Source of the DNA: Tamarix chinensis
Lineage: Eukaryota > Streptophyta > Magnoliopsida > Caryophyllales > Tamaricaceae
Assembly: GCA_030549775.1 (NCBI GenBank)
Contig: CM060171.1
Location: 3,154,001-3,218,000, forward strand
Reading direction: 5' to 3'
DNA length: 64,000 bases
This document shows, piece by piece, positions 35,477 to 47,451 of this stretch; position 1 is the first letter of the stretch, and each line of letters starts with the position of its first letter. Below the pieces are notes generated by a model, which did not search any database, had not been told where the DNA came from, and saw only the letters and a program-made list of their open reading frames with translations. The position numbers were made by a program, and so were the translations under genes.

Positions 35477-35683
35477 TTCTTGGAGTTTGTCATCACAACT
35501 CCAACTGTATTAGATCCTGGCTAGGAGATCAAAGTAGAGCGTTGACAATAATATAGAAAATAATTCTCCCCCAGTAATCCTGGAGAGAGATTCAGCTACT
35601 ACATTGTCATTCTTCTTCTCATACACTATCTCATAGTTATAAGCCATCAATTTAGCGAGCCACATTTGAAGTTTTGTGACTAC

Positions 35684-36034
35684 TCACTGGTTAATGAGAT
35701 ATTTGAGGGGTTGATGGTTAGTTTTGATTTTGAAGTGTCTCCCTAGCAAGTAATGCTTCCATTTGTCAATTGCAAATAAAATGGAAAGCAATTCCTTGTC
35801 ATATATGGGTAGTTTTGTGTGTTTTGGTGATAAGGCATTGCTTATATAAGTTATGGGGTGACCTTCTTGCATAAGGACAACCCCTATTGCCCCCATGGAT
35901 GCATCACTTTTAATAAAAAACTCTTGGTTGAAGTCTGTTAGTGTAAGTATAGGGGTTGTGGTGAGGGCAGCCTTGAGTTTCTCAAACGAATCATGTGCAG
36001 TCACTATCCATCCCCAAGAGTCTTTCTTCAACAT
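35684..36034 (-). pseudogene. RNase H of the chromovirus
   Basis: A 116-codon open frame with FIKSDASMGAIGVVLMQ, YISNALSPKH, YDKELLSILFAIDKWKHYL and TNHQPLKYL. The family has TDHQSLK in the last motif, so a conserved Asp is Asn here. The domain removes the RNA strand during reverse transcription. It continues the polyprotein from reverse transcriptase to integrase. Confidence 0.75.
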
Positions 36035-36097
36035 ATCATATAAGGGTCTACTAATTGTTCCATAATGCCTAACAAATTAACCTCCTATAGTAGCTAG

Positions 36098-36656
36098 TTA
36101 ATCCTCAAACCCCTTGAGCTGTGTAAGGTTTGTAGGCAATGGGCAATTTTGAAATGCCTCAATATTCTTAAGGATTGTGGCTACCTCATTCACTGAAATA
36201 ACATGTCCCAAATACTCAAATTGAGTTGCCCCAACAGGCCCTTGCTCTCCGTGGCATACAGTTGATTGGTGTAAAAGTAGTTCTAGATTAGATTCCAAAT
36301 GGATCAAATGAGATGGCCAATCCGAGCTATAGATTAATATGTCATAAAAAAATGTTAGGATGAAATTCCTCAAATATGGGCGGAATACCTTATTCATCAG
36401 TGCTTGGAAAGGTGGAAGGGGCATTGGTTAACCCAAAGGCCATCACCAAATATTCATAATTCCTTTTGTGTGTTTTGAATGCCATTTTATGCACATCCGC
36501 AAGGGCCTTGCTTATTTGATGATACCTTGAGTGAAGATCAATTTTGGAGAAATATTTGGCACAATATAACTCCTCTAGTAACTCTTCAATAACTGGAATG
36601 GAAAATTTCCTCTTAATAGTTAATTTGTTAAGCTCCCTATAATCAATGCAGAGCAT
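36098..36656 (-). pseudogene. Reverse transcriptase of the chromovirus, broken
   Basis: Two overlapping open frames. The frame 36390-36656 has [39 protein letters not shown] and [10 protein letters not shown]. The frame 36098-36424 has [28 protein letters not shown]. The catalytic FFDDI motif of the family is FFYDI here, losing one aspartate, and a frameshift separates the pieces. The N-terminal part (36657-37176) is present but heavily broken. Confidence 0.8.
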
Positions 36657-37176
36657 CTAACTCCATCTTTTTTCTTAACTAGGATTGTGGGTGAAGAGTA
36701 AGGGCCAGTGATTTGCTGTATTATTCTCCATTTTAGCATCTCCTGCACCAATGCCTCAATGACATCCTTCTGGATAGAAGAGTATCGATATGGTCTTAGG
36801 TTATAGATTCTGTCCCTGGTCTGAGGATAATCTGATGATCATGAGTCCTTAGTGGATGTAGTTCCTTAGGTAGTTCAAATTTCCTAGAGTACCTCTGAAT
36901 GATGGTGCGTAGGTCCTTTTATTTGCTTTCTATGCTCTCCCTTGTGAGCTTAATGTTTGTTCCCTCCTTAATTCCCCCATCATATAATTAGAGGGCATAG
37001 ATTTTAGGTCCATTATGTGTAGTGGTCTTAGAAATGACCTTCTCTGTTTCTTTAATCTTGGCCCTTCTAGATTTAACTCCTTAGGTACCCCTCAAGTTCA
37101 CTTTTTGATTGTTATTCTACAATTCCACACTTAGGTGTTTGTAATCCAAAGTGATACGTCCAAGGGTACTTAACCA

Positions 37177-37584
37177 CTATATCCTCAAGACCATATCACA
37201 AACATCTAGTGGTATCACCATAACATCACTTGTGAATTCATGCCTTGCGATCTTCCAGACCAACCCCCTGCAGATATAACAACTTTGGAGGGCTATGCCA
37301 TCCACCACTAAGACTATCATGGGTTGGGTGGATATCAAGTGATACCCTACATGTTTTGCAGTCTTCATGTTAAGGAAATTTTGTGTGTTTCCCATGTCAA
37401 TAAGCACATTAATAGCTTTCCTCTTAATGTACCTAGTCACACGGATTCTTTGATAAGTAACCATTCCACTCAATGCAAATATTGAGATTTGAGGGAAGTT
37501 ATCACCCATTGCCTCCCCCACCTCCTCTTCTTTTTTCAGAATCTCCCTTGGATTTCCTTCTTCCTCATCCACAACATCCATCAT
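37177..37584 (-). pseudogene. Protease of the chromovirus
   Basis: A 135-codon frame with INVLIDMGNTQNFLN, the counterpart of VLIDSGSTHNFLD; the active-site Asp-Ser-Gly has become Asp-Met-Gly. Downstream VMVIPLDVCDMVLRI matches the family's F.VLPLGGCDMVLGI. It would cleave the polyprotein. The change at the catalytic serine position suggests an inactive product. Confidence 0.75.
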
Positions 37585-37599
37585 AAAGATTTTCTCCTA

Positions 37600-38410
37600 T
37601 TGAAATGATGACCAGGGGTAAAATTCTTAGTCCACCAAAAGCACTCCCCCTTAGTTCTCTTAGCATCCATCTTCTCCTTGAATAGGGACCTCAATTGTAT
37701 TCCTGCTGGACTCTTGCTTAGAATTGGGGTAATTTGGAGATTTTGGATCTAATCTAGGGGTAGGTGGTAAGGGTGGTGTGTGATAGTTTTTTTAGCTTAG
37801 ATCACAGCCATTTGCTGCCTAACCGGTTCATATGCTACCTTAAGCATGGATGTCTTGAACATTCTTACGTCGTGCTAGATATTGGGTTGCAATTATCCCA
37901 AAAAAGAACTCATAGTGTATTCTTTAGGTAAGTTTAGATGGTTAAGTAATACATCAAACTTGTTTTGATAATTAGCCAGGCTAGATGCCTATTTGAGGTT
38001 GGTTAGTTTAGCCATGGGTTCATGAAACAACGATGAATAGAAATGTTCAAGAATAGCCTCTACGTACTCCTGCCAGATGAGATACATAGGATGAGGCCTA
38101 TTCTTCATGTAACATTGAAGCCATTTCAAGGATAGCCCCTCAAGGTGAATGACACCAAGTCACACCTTGCTAAGAATCGTTCTACTCTATAAACCCATCC
38201 TTTGACCTTGGTTCCATCAAATCTTAGAAACTTAACTCTTGACACTCGGTAAGGAATTGGATGAACATTTTGGGTTTGAGGTAATTGCACAAGTGAGGTG
38301 AATTGTAGTGGTAGAATGATTTAGGGCAAGGCTGTTTGGTTATCTAGATAGTTGGTCTCTAGAGTGGGTGAGCTAGTGGTCGAAAGATTTTGACTAGAAG
38401 AAGGAACCAT
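37600..38410 (-). pseudogene. gag of the chromovirus, broken
   Basis: An ATG at 38408-38410 in good context opens a frame soon lost to shifts. Readable pieces include RVKFLRFDGTKVKGWVYRVERFL (about 38150-38250), the plant chromovirus gag pattern (FPRFDG...WVYRAEQYF). Later parts are recognisable only by order. Insertion E lies about 125 bp upstream of this ATG, between the primer site and gag. Confidence 0.65.
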
Positions 38411-38534
38411 GGCAAGAGTTTGCATTTGTAGGAAAATTCTTTGTAGGACAGATGAAGTTTATTGCCGTACTTCTCGTAGTTGGTTCTAGAAGGATGTCTT
38501 CGATTCTTCTATATATAGATGACCAAAGACTATC

Positions 38535-39908
38535 TGAAATACCCCAAAATCCTAATTTAGGAAATTATGGCAAAATAAGAATTTATTAGGGAAATTAATT
38601 AAATAAACTATTTTTATTAATATAAGAGGGAATTAATTAATACAAATCTAGGAGAAATTAATAAATAATTTAAATAGAAAAATTTGAGTATTTTGCTAAT
38701 TAAAATGAAATTTAGAAAAAATCTTTCAAAATCCCTAAATTAATCTAAAAAGAGAATTTAATTATTATTTTAATATTAATATTTTTAAATATCCCAAAAT
38801 ACCCAAAATATGTTAATTAAGCTCAATCCATATTTTTCCTTTTTTCCTTTTTTCTTTTTCTCCCTCTCTTCTTCCTCTTCTTTCCCTTTCTTCTCTTCCT
38901 TCTTCCTTCTTCCCTCTTTTTCTCCTTTCCCCGACCTAGGCCAACCTTCCTTCGGCCCAATTCTTCCCCTTTCCCCCTGCGCGGCCTAGGCTCACGTTGA
39001 TGTTTCTTTTTCTTCTTCTCCCAACCAGTCTAGCTTTTTTCCTTTCTTTCTTCTTTTCTCCTGGACTACAAGTCCAGCCCCTCCCCTTTATCCTACGTCG
39101 CCTTCTTCCTCGCGCCGCCTGCAACTCCCTCGATCGACGCCGAGATTTCTGCCACCTATCATGCTGGTTGACCTGTCGTTCTCCTCCTCTCTTCCCTGTT
39201 GCCTTCCCCATTATTTTATCATGGCCGACCATCCCCTCTCCTGTGTGTGACATCCCCTTTTTCCCTGTCGAAAATGACCTACGAAGGTAGACCTACGCCG
39301 GCCTACCCTCACCGGCCGGTGCCCCATAACCTTTACTGCCTACTTTCCCACTCCCCTTTGTCATTTTCCTTTCCAATCGATCTATATATAACCCCGAAGA
39401 CAGCTATAATAAGGCTTTGATTTTGGCAGCCCAAAAATCATACCGCGTGCCACCGCCTAAATAGATCGTTGCTTCTCCGCCGTCGGCCGTCACCACCACC
39501 CACTCTGGCCACCAAAACCTTCCCTACACTGCCCAATTGAGCCACCCTCCTTCCTTGCCTTGCCCTACACGAGCCACCCCGACCATGCAAAGTCCCCTTC
39601 CCGAACAACCCACTTCAACTCTGCGCCGCCCCTCGTGCCACCGTCTGCCGTCGATTTTGCCACCTATAACGCCACCTCTACCACCCAAAACAACCAGGGG
39701 ACCTTACTCTACCTCCCCACACCTCAATCTCCCCCTACTTTCCTCTCCCCTAGCCTCTACACCCATCTCTTCACCTCTCTTCCTCCTCCACCGCCGCCGC
39801 CGCCGGCTCCACCACCAAGCCTAGGTGGTATTCTAATTTCTTAACCCTTAAACCTTTTTTTTTATAAAAGTAATAATGATTTTTAATATTAATAGTATTA
39901 TTATTAAC

Positions 39909-39947
<39 letters not shown>

Positions 39948-40018
39948 GTTATAACTCTTATTCCAAAAAGATTTCTAATTAATGGTATTATTATTTAAAA
40001 GACCACAACTTTATTATT

Positions 40019-40060
<42 letters not shown>

Positions 40061-40292
40061 ATTATTATTATTGTTATTATTACTAGTACTATTATCATTA
40101 TTATTATCATTGTTTTGTTACTAATAATATTAATACTAACTAACACTATTATTATTATCATTTCTAGCATTATTATTATTATTATTATTAGGCTATTACA
40201 CTTGACCATATTATCACAAGGCTACTACTATTATGATTTCTAGAACCTTATTAGCATTATTATCAAGATTGAAACTATTATCACTATTACTA

Positions 40293-40330
<38 letters not shown>

Positions 40331-42925
40331 GTATCGCTATTATTATTACTACTACTACTAGCATTATTAATATAAGTATCATTATGGCCATTAGTTTTAT
40401 ATTATTTTCATCACTATTATTATTATTATTACTAGAATTTGGGGTCGATATTAGTATCATTATAAAAACTAACAATAATAATATTATTATTAGTAATATT
40501 GAAACTATTACTTTAATACTATGAATATTACTAAGGCTTACTTTGGTTAGTCATAGCATGATTAATTATTTTGAGAATAATAACTCTACTTTTAATTATA
40601 AAACTACTATTATCATTATTATCCTTTGTAGTAGGCCATAATAGGGGTAAGATAGGAAATTCTGGTAATTCTGGTAGAGGGAGATTAACCCATAGTATTT
40701 CCCTCTTATAGGTGAATCAAGTCAAAACTCTAAGGAGGCGTAAGAGCGTACTCCAAGCCTGGCGACGTTGTAGGTAAGGGTGTAGCTAAGGCCACATGTG
40801 TGCTATGTGTCTTACATGCATTGAATGTCTTGTATGATTATATGCCGTGTTCTATATGCTATTATCTTAACTGTTTTACATGTAGCGTGACTTGGAACAG
40901 AGGTATGTTTATGTGCTCTTTTCTGGTATGTGCTAATATGGATATGCTGCAAGTTGTGACGTGATGTGATGTGACCCTTAGGACATGCTTGCTAGGGTAT
41001 TTGATGTGGTGATGTGGGATGGAGGTATGAAAAAGAAAAATGGGAGAATAAGATAACCAATGGGAAGTAAGTTGGCTAACGTAGGTAAGAGCGACCTAAA
41101 TAACCCACGATCCATGAGTGGTGAATAAAAGGGGGGATTTAAATAAAATGAAAGAGTGGGAAAAACTAGGGTTTACATGGGGGGAACTAGGGTTTGTATG
41201 AAAATTTTAGGGTTTGGCATGATGAATATCGAGGGTTTTGCATGGGGTGGTTAGAGTCTGCATGGGGGGAAACTTTAAGTATGGAAAGTTGTCTCGAGGC
41301 GTGAGGAAGGTAATAAAAGTGTCGTTTGGGTGACTAGGGGCTTCAGGTGAAAAATAGTACGTGGGACAGTATAAAAGTGTATAGGAGGCCAGGCTAGGGT
41401 TTGGGAGGAAACCTTAATTTGAGGAGGTGGAAGAAGAAAAAGAAAATAATAAAAATAAATAAGAATGAGTGGGGCATGAAGTAAGGGTTGAATCTAAGGG
41501 TCGTGATGTGTGAGGTGCTAAAATAGTTTGGATTGTGTGAGATAGAGAAGGATGGGCCACATAGGCCCAAATTAAGGTTTCTGGAGAAAACCCAAGGGTA
41601 AGGCAGTGAGTGGACTTTGAGGGTATAAGGTGTGGGCCTCGACCCCCATACTTAGGAGTTGGGCTCCCAGTGTAAGTAAGTGGATTACGGGAAGGATGTC
41701 GAGGCGAGTTAGGAGGTGCAGAGGTCTCAAGATATGGGACGTGCCCTCTTAGGAGGATAAGTATAGCTGAAGTTAGCCATGCATGTCTAGGGTGGAATAT
41801 GTCGAATAAGATATGGTAAAACACTAATCATGTAGAGTGAAAGATTATTGAGCCAGGCCTAGACCGATCTACCGGCATAATATTGGCTAGGGGCCGGGGT
41901 GTCCTGGAGACCAATCCACCGGCATATAATATTGGTTAGGTGTGTTCTACCTTATGAGTGACCGATCCACCGGTTATAATAGCGGGGGATTTCGAGCTCA
42001 ATAAACCAAACCCTAAATTTGTTAAGACACGTAAAAGATACTAAGTACTTATAATTGAACCAATGAGAGTCGGGGCCAAACTGATCCACCAGCATAATAG
42101 TACCCAGGAGTGTTTGCCCCGAAGACCGATCCACCAGCATATAATAGTGGTCAGGTGCTTTTTGCCCTGTAAGTGACCAATCCACTGACTATAATAGTGG
42201 GGTTTCCGTACTTGCATTGATCAATAAAAAGTATGTGGTGAAATGAGTACTATTAAGAGAATAAATAATCAGTTTATCCAGACCATTGTTGGCCTTTATT
42301 TACTTGAGAGATTGTATGCTATCATGTTGTTGTGATTGTGTTATGTGCTTTTCTGTGTTGGCCTTAGTGCATGGTTACCTTACTCAGTACGTAGCGTACT
42401 GACTACCCGTTTTATGGGCGCTGCTCATTCCCATGAGCAGAAGGCCCTTCTAACTTGGTGCAGGTCGGTGATTCTATCTTCGATGCCTACGACACTTACG
42501 AGGCATCGGGTGGGGTTGAGAGTTGAGCCTAGACCTAGCTTAGGGGGTCGAGAGTGACATGGCAGGAGTCTATCATCCATTTTGTCTTTCGTGTATCGTT
42601 ATATTTTATTTTATTCTGTTGTATAATGTTTTCTGTCGTTTGGTACTTTAAAACTGTACTTTTGTACTGTACCTTTTGATTACCTACTCTGATTTCCTAC
42701 ACGGTTAACGACTCATTTCTTTTATGAATGCTCATTTTGATTATCGATTCGTGTTTGATGTCTATCCCAATCAACCTCAACACTTGGTACTGGAATGATA
42801 GAAGTGAACTGGTCTAGTACTAAGTGTGGCGGTAATATCTCCATAATTTATGTTTTTGTGATTTTGCTTCGCCTAAACCTTTTTATTAAACGAAAATTTT
42901 TAATTATAAATTTTAGGGTCTTAGA
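38535..42925 (+). mobile_element. Solo giant LTR copy E (4391 bp)
   Basis: Starts TGAAATACCCC and ends GGGTCTTAGA. It is flanked by perfect duplications CTATC (38530-38534 and 42926-42930). It is inserted in the untranslated leader of the chromovirus, opposite to its reading direction. It has the family plan: CT-rich and GC-rich U3 (38830-39840), TATATATAA (39383-39391), ATT microsatellite (39880-40500), donor-like TTGTAG/GTAAGG (40768-40779), six-motif array (41862-42201), hairpins CAGTACGTAGCGTACTG (42385-42401) and CTGCTCAT/ATGAGCAG (42421-42440), and terminal hairpin (42782-42825). Confidence 0.9.
41862..42201 (+). repeat. Six-motif hairpin array of LTR E
   Basis: Copies lie at about 41862-41887, 41910-41935, 41960-41985, 42080-42100, 42125-42151 and 42175-42201, in two triplets. 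The block opener (ACTAATCATGTAGAGTGAAA type) precedes the first triplet at about 41823. Confidence 0.8.
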
Positions 42926-42987
42926 CTATCAATTTCTCGTCGAAACTCTGCTGCTTGAGTGCTGCCTGCCATAATAGGTTCGACAAG

Positions 42988-42999
42988 GCTTTGATATCA
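42988..42999 (-). other. Primer-binding site of the chromovirus (decayed tRNA-Met)
   Basis: The minus strand reads TGATATCAAAGC, differing from TGGTATCAGAGC by two G-to-A changes. It lies one base inside the LTR boundary at 43001. Confidence 0.75.
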
Positions 43000-43000
43000 A

Positions 43001-43310
43001 TGATAACAACTATGAATTCGCCAACCTAAAAAGAATTTGAAGAGAGCTAACAGAATTTAGATGAAACAGAGAGAACAATAGAAGACAAATCTTTTCCATT
43101 CATAAAATTCAAATTAAGTTGCAACGGAAGTATATAAGGACAAGTGAGAGTAATTAGCTACGAAGGCTGTCTTGCCTTAGAAGAGAATTAAGCAGCAATT
43201 CAGTGTTCAGCGTTTAACTAATTATACAAATTCTAATTAGTTCGATGGAAAGGAGCTGCTCCGTCCTGTGCCAACTCCTCTGCTTCTGCTGCGTCGCAAC
43301 GATTGTATCA
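43001..43310 (-). mobile_element. Chromovirus 5' LTR (310 bp)
   Basis: Plus-strand ends are TGATAACAA and TTGTATCA, giving the TG...CA inverted termini. The same sequence is split between 13763-13900 and 33905-34076 at the other end of the element. The LTR edge is 392 bp from the start codon of the F-box gene. Confidence 0.85.
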
Positions 43311-43360
43311 TAATCGAAGAAAGGGAACATGCTAATTCCGCGGAGTATTTTCAATCCTTT

Positions 43361-43498
43361 TCTCCACACTTTGTGATCAATTTCTGCTACTTAGATTCTC
43401 ATGTTCCGCGATCAACCTTGTTCACTTATTTTTTTTCTCCACTCTTTGTGATCAATTTCTGCTACTTCGAGAGTGATCAACCTTGTTCGCTTATTTTT
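43361..43498 (+). repeat. Tandem duplication upstream of the F-box gene
   Basis: Copy 1 (43361-43435) and copy 2 (43436-43498) share CTTTGTGATCAATTTCTGCT, ACTT, and GATCAACCTTGTTC.CTTATTTTT; copy 2 lacks about 12 bp. The duplication lies between the transposon edge (43310) and the F-box start codon (43703), probably in the promoter or 5' untranslated region. Confidence 0.85.
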
Positions 43499-43702
43499 GG
43501 TCAGTCATTCAGATGATTCGTATTAGTTTTCCAGTTCACAATTGAGTTATTTGTTGATTAATTGAGACGGGATTTCACTTATATTCACGCGCATGAAAAA
43601 TTGGGCAGATTAGGTATTTGGATTCGGCAGTGAATATTTTGATGTGATTCCTTTCTGTTAGCTCAAAAAACTGGGTTCCGAGGGATTTGACTGGTAAGTG
43701 AA

Positions 43703-45061
43703 ATGGTTGAAATGGGAGAATCATCTGAATCTGGGTCTGTAAGATTACGTTCGGGTATGAAAGAAAATGGCTTATGTTGCGCGGAGGATAGTGAGATTGG
43801 GCAGCTGGCTGCTTTGAGTGGCAGAGGCTCGAGAAATTCAAGTCCATCGAGTCGAGCTGGTTCGAGAAATACAATTCCCATAGGGAGGACAGGATCTAGG
43901 AATATCAGTCCGTGCAGACAGAATGTAGTTAAGACGAAGCCACGAGGTTTGGATGAAGAAACAGCGACCACATTTAGTAAATCTTTCTATTCTGATGTTC
44001 AGATGGAAGATAATATTTGGGCGATGTTGCCGGAAGACTTATTGAACGAGATATTAGCTAGGGTTCCTCCCTTCATGATATTTCAATTGAGGTCTGTTTG
44101 TAAGAGATGGAACTCCATCTTGCAGGATAATAGTTTCCTCAACCTCAAATACCATTCTCAAGCGCCATCTCATGGACCTTGGCTTCTTAAGTTTTGGAAA
44201 AACTCACAAACCCCTCAGTGCTCGGTTTTTAGCTTGCCGCTGAAAACACGGTACAAGATTCCTTTCACATTTTTGCCGGCATGGGCATATTGGTTGGTTG
44301 GTTCTTCAGGTGGTCTTGTTTGCTTTTCAGGTCTTGATGGGATGACTTTTAGGACTTTAGTTTGTAATCCACTAACACGAGCTTGGAGAACCTTGCCTAG
44401 CATGCATTATAATCAACAAAGGCAGTTAATGATGGTTGCTGATATAAAGGACCGATCTTTCAAGTTAATAGCTACTTGTGATATATATGGTGTCAGATCA
44501 CTTCCTACTGAAGTGTATGACTCAAAGATGAATAGTTGGTCTATCCACCAGATGATGCCTGCTGTCAGCTTATGTTCTTCAAAAATGGCATTCTGTGATT
44601 CAAGGTTGTATCTGGAGACACTTTCTCCGCTTGGCTTAATGATGTATCAACTGGACACTGGACATTGGGAACATATCCCGGCTAGGTTTCCACGATCATT
44701 GTTGGATGGTTACCTGGTTGCTGGTACCCAGAATCGTCTGTTTTTAGTTGGAAGGATAGGCCTATATTGTACCCTCCAAAGTATGAGAATTTGGGAATTA
44801 GACCATGTTAAAGTTCAGTGGGTGGAGATCCGTAGAATGCCACCCAAATATTTTAGAGCTTTGCTGAGATTATCTGCTGAGAGATTTGAGTGCTTTGGAG
44901 AAGATAATTTGATATGTTTTACCTCATGGAACCAAGGGAAAGGCCTCTTATATGATGTTGATAAGAAGGTCTGGTCTTGGATTCCTGGCTGTGGTGCACT
45001 GCAGTCATACAACAGCCAAGTATGCTTTTACGAACCGAGATTTGATGCTTCCATTGACTGA
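43703..45061 (+). CDS. F-box/kelch-type protein, substrate receptor of an SCF ubiquitin ligase
   Basis: A single uninterrupted frame of 452 codons. The F-box is at about residues 105-150 ([20 protein letters not shown], then [11 protein letters not shown]), where the protein would bind SKP1/ASK. The C-terminal part from about residue 160 is the kelch/F-box-associated propeller expected to hold the substrate ([38 protein letters not shown]). The whole resembles Arabidopsis At5g15710, a conserved one-exon gene of similar length, ending in [11 protein letters not shown]. Residues 41-67 contain three GSRN motifs at an 11-residue period in a serine-rich, probably disordered leader. A second Met lies at codon 4. 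No frame damage is seen. The substrate is unknown. Its upstream region is short because the nested transposon stack ends 392 bp before the ATG. Confidence 0.95.
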   Translation: MVEMGESSESGSVRLRSGMKENGLCCAEDSEIGQLAALSGRGSRNSSPSSRAGSRNTIPIGRTGSRNISPCRQNVVKTKPRGLDEETATTFSKSFYSDVQMEDNIWAMLPEDLLNEILARVPPFMIFQLRSVCKRWNSILQDNSFLNLKYHSQAPSHGPWLLKFWKNSQTPQCSVFSLPLKTRYKIPFTFLPAWAYWLVGSSGGLVCFSGLDGMTFRTLVCNPLTRAWRTLPSMHYNQQRQLMMVADIKDRSFKLIATCDIYGVRSLPTEVYDSKMNSWSIHQMMPAVSLCSSKMAFCDSRLYLETLSPLGLMMYQLDTGHWEHIPARFPRSLLDGYLVAGTQNRLFLVGRIGLYCTLQSMRIWELDHVKVQWVEIRRMPPKYFRALLRLSAERFECFGEDNLICFTSWNQGKGLLYDVDKKVWSWIPGCGALQSYNSQVCFYEPRFDASID

Positions 45062-47451
45062 TAGCTTCATTCATTGCCTGCAATGTGGAAGCCTTGTAGT
45101 TCCAGGGATTTGTTAGGTTCTCCCAAACTATCATTTGTGTAGCTGGCAAACAGACTTTTTTATTGTAATCCTGTTATCTCACCTGTCAAGTGGGGACTTC
45201 TCTACTTCGTGACATCAATGATTGTTGTTCTGAGCAGTAACACAACACTGGGCAGATGGTTTAATCTGCCGGATAAACTTTGAAATTATCTTGTAGCAGT
45301 GTTCTGATTAAACATGGGTAGGATGCACTTGTAGTTTCAGAAAGTGATGGGCAGGTGAATGCTTGTTATACGAAATTGTCACTCCGAAGTGGGGGATGAT
45401 TGTAAGAAACTGATTTTTAATTTTCCCGACTTATGTAAACTAATTTAGAATATATCATATACTTAATAATTATGCTCCAACTTTTACTTATGCTCTTTGT
45501 TGAAGGGCTCCAAACTTGAACACTTGTTCGTTTAACTGTGGTTACTTCCAGTTTCCTCCAATGATTTCTTATTTGCATTATTGAGTTTAGTGGTAGACTG
45601 GTCTTAGATGAAAAATACTCTCCCCATTCCTGTAACTATCATTTCAATGTCTGACTATCATTTTCTGTAGATAGCACTTTATGGGATGCTCTGCTAACTG
45701 CAATGCAACCAACTTAAAACTTACTGTTTTGGGATGATTTTCTTGACGACCTTGTTCAGGCTTTTATCCAAATCCTCCCTTCCCGTTTGATGTGGAGTGG
45801 GAGAATCGTGGAGTACATAAGAAGTTGGGTTTATTGATTTGCTAGCTACTGATCTAGTGATCTGTATAATTTAGGATCAACCCTGTCCAGATTTCCCTGA
45901 AGCAAAATTATTAGCTGCAGTTAAACCATATACGGACTCCAGCCATTTAGTGGACGTTATTAATATCCAACATTTCCCAACTGCAGGGGAAGTTTGTTCT
46001 GGTAAATGATTAGATATAGGTGCTATTCAATATATCCGTTTCTTGCCTGGTTGTTTTAGCATGACTGAAAATTTATCCACGCATATAGTATCAGTATTGC
46101 TCCATATGAAGTTATGACACATGCATGCAGTAGCTGTAGTACAATAATCCTTATGATGCTTGTGTAGTTTTACCATCTTTATGGAGTGCCAGATAAAGTA
46201 GGTTAAGGAAGACCCTTTACTATCTGAGTTACTTTGTGCAATTTTGATGGTTAAATTTTTAACTTGCTTTTATCTATCCATTTGAGTTGACAACTGAATT
46301 GTACAGTATCCAAGTGACTGGCAGCTGGTTCCCCATAGCATCATGATTCGTCTGCTAGTCCTAGAAATATGAACCACCCCTCCCTCTGATCAGGGATGAA
46401 GCCAGAATCGCTGTTAATAATCTTTGGGAGGATCAATATATTTGCATGAAAAAGGTTGGCTGAGTCCCCGAACTTATGTCACGGGGAATTATCAAATGCT
46501 AGTTCCTTGGGTATACAATTGCCCTTGCGGCCTCTTCCAGGTTTTGATATTGGATCGTGTTTTCACATTTTGCTTATTACCATGCTCAAATTATCTGGCA
46601 AAGCTGCTGTCAATTTTGTCTGTAGCATCTATGTTAATGTAGAGACACTTCAGTTGAGGTGGCCTTTTTATCACTTCTATGGGGGGAGGCCTTCAATTTG
46701 ATTACTGGCATGAGTTAAACCTATTTACACACAGCCCCATCCATGGAATTGGAACTTGGGTCAGGATTTGGATTTGTTCTCATGTTCTAAACCTTTTTTT
46801 TTTATTTTAAATTTATTTATTTAGGTTTCCTGGTTGTTTTTCCTGCACGAGTTATCTCTGTAGTAGCAAGTATAGTGGTCTGCTTTTAATACCACTTTTA
46901 ACCAACACCTATCAAGCTTTCCTAGTTGGCTTTAAGAACCATGCCAGTTTGGATTTGATGCCATATAATTCCTGTAGAACCTTTCCCTGTTATTAATTCT
47001 TTAATTCCGAATAATATTGTTGTCTGGATGACATGATGCTTAAACAAATTTAGTGGGAGAAGTGATGATGCTGTATATCATTGCTGTCATTGAAGAGGAT
47101 ATTTCTTTCTGTACAAGGTCCTGCAACCTGTACCTACATGCTTATGGATTTGGCATTTTGGGACTAGCTTATAGCATCCAGTAGTTTTTGTTAAGTACTC
47201 CTGAAACGGGTATTGGTGGATGTTCCCACTTACAAATATATTGTACGCATGCATTTTCAGAATGATACTATTAGTAGACTTGGTAAAATCAACCATACTT
47301 GACTTAGAAGACTGTAAAAGGTTTATTACATTCTAGTGCATGGGAATGCAACCTCGGTTTGCTTGTTCATTGAATGCATGAACACACACACTCTCTTACT
47401 CCCACATTAAATAGTGGAAGCCAATGCCTAATGTTTGAATTAATTTGATTG
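45062..47451. other. Intergenic region between convergent genes
   Basis: Includes the 3' untranslated regions of the F-box gene (left) and the GDSL gene (right). Base composition is less AT-biased than the transposon regions and no repeat family from elsewhere in the window is evident. I see no third gene. Short frames at 46424-46701 lack recognisable motifs. Confidence 0.6.

Noticed and set aside
42336..42557. 73-codon plus-strand frame in LTR E
   Set aside because: It crosses the conserved noncoding hairpins and acceptor-like site; the same region in C and D is not open in that frame.
43575..43971. Minus-strand frames of about 100 codons over the F-box gene start
   Set aside because: Shadows of the conserved plus-strand coding sequence, with no recognisable motif.
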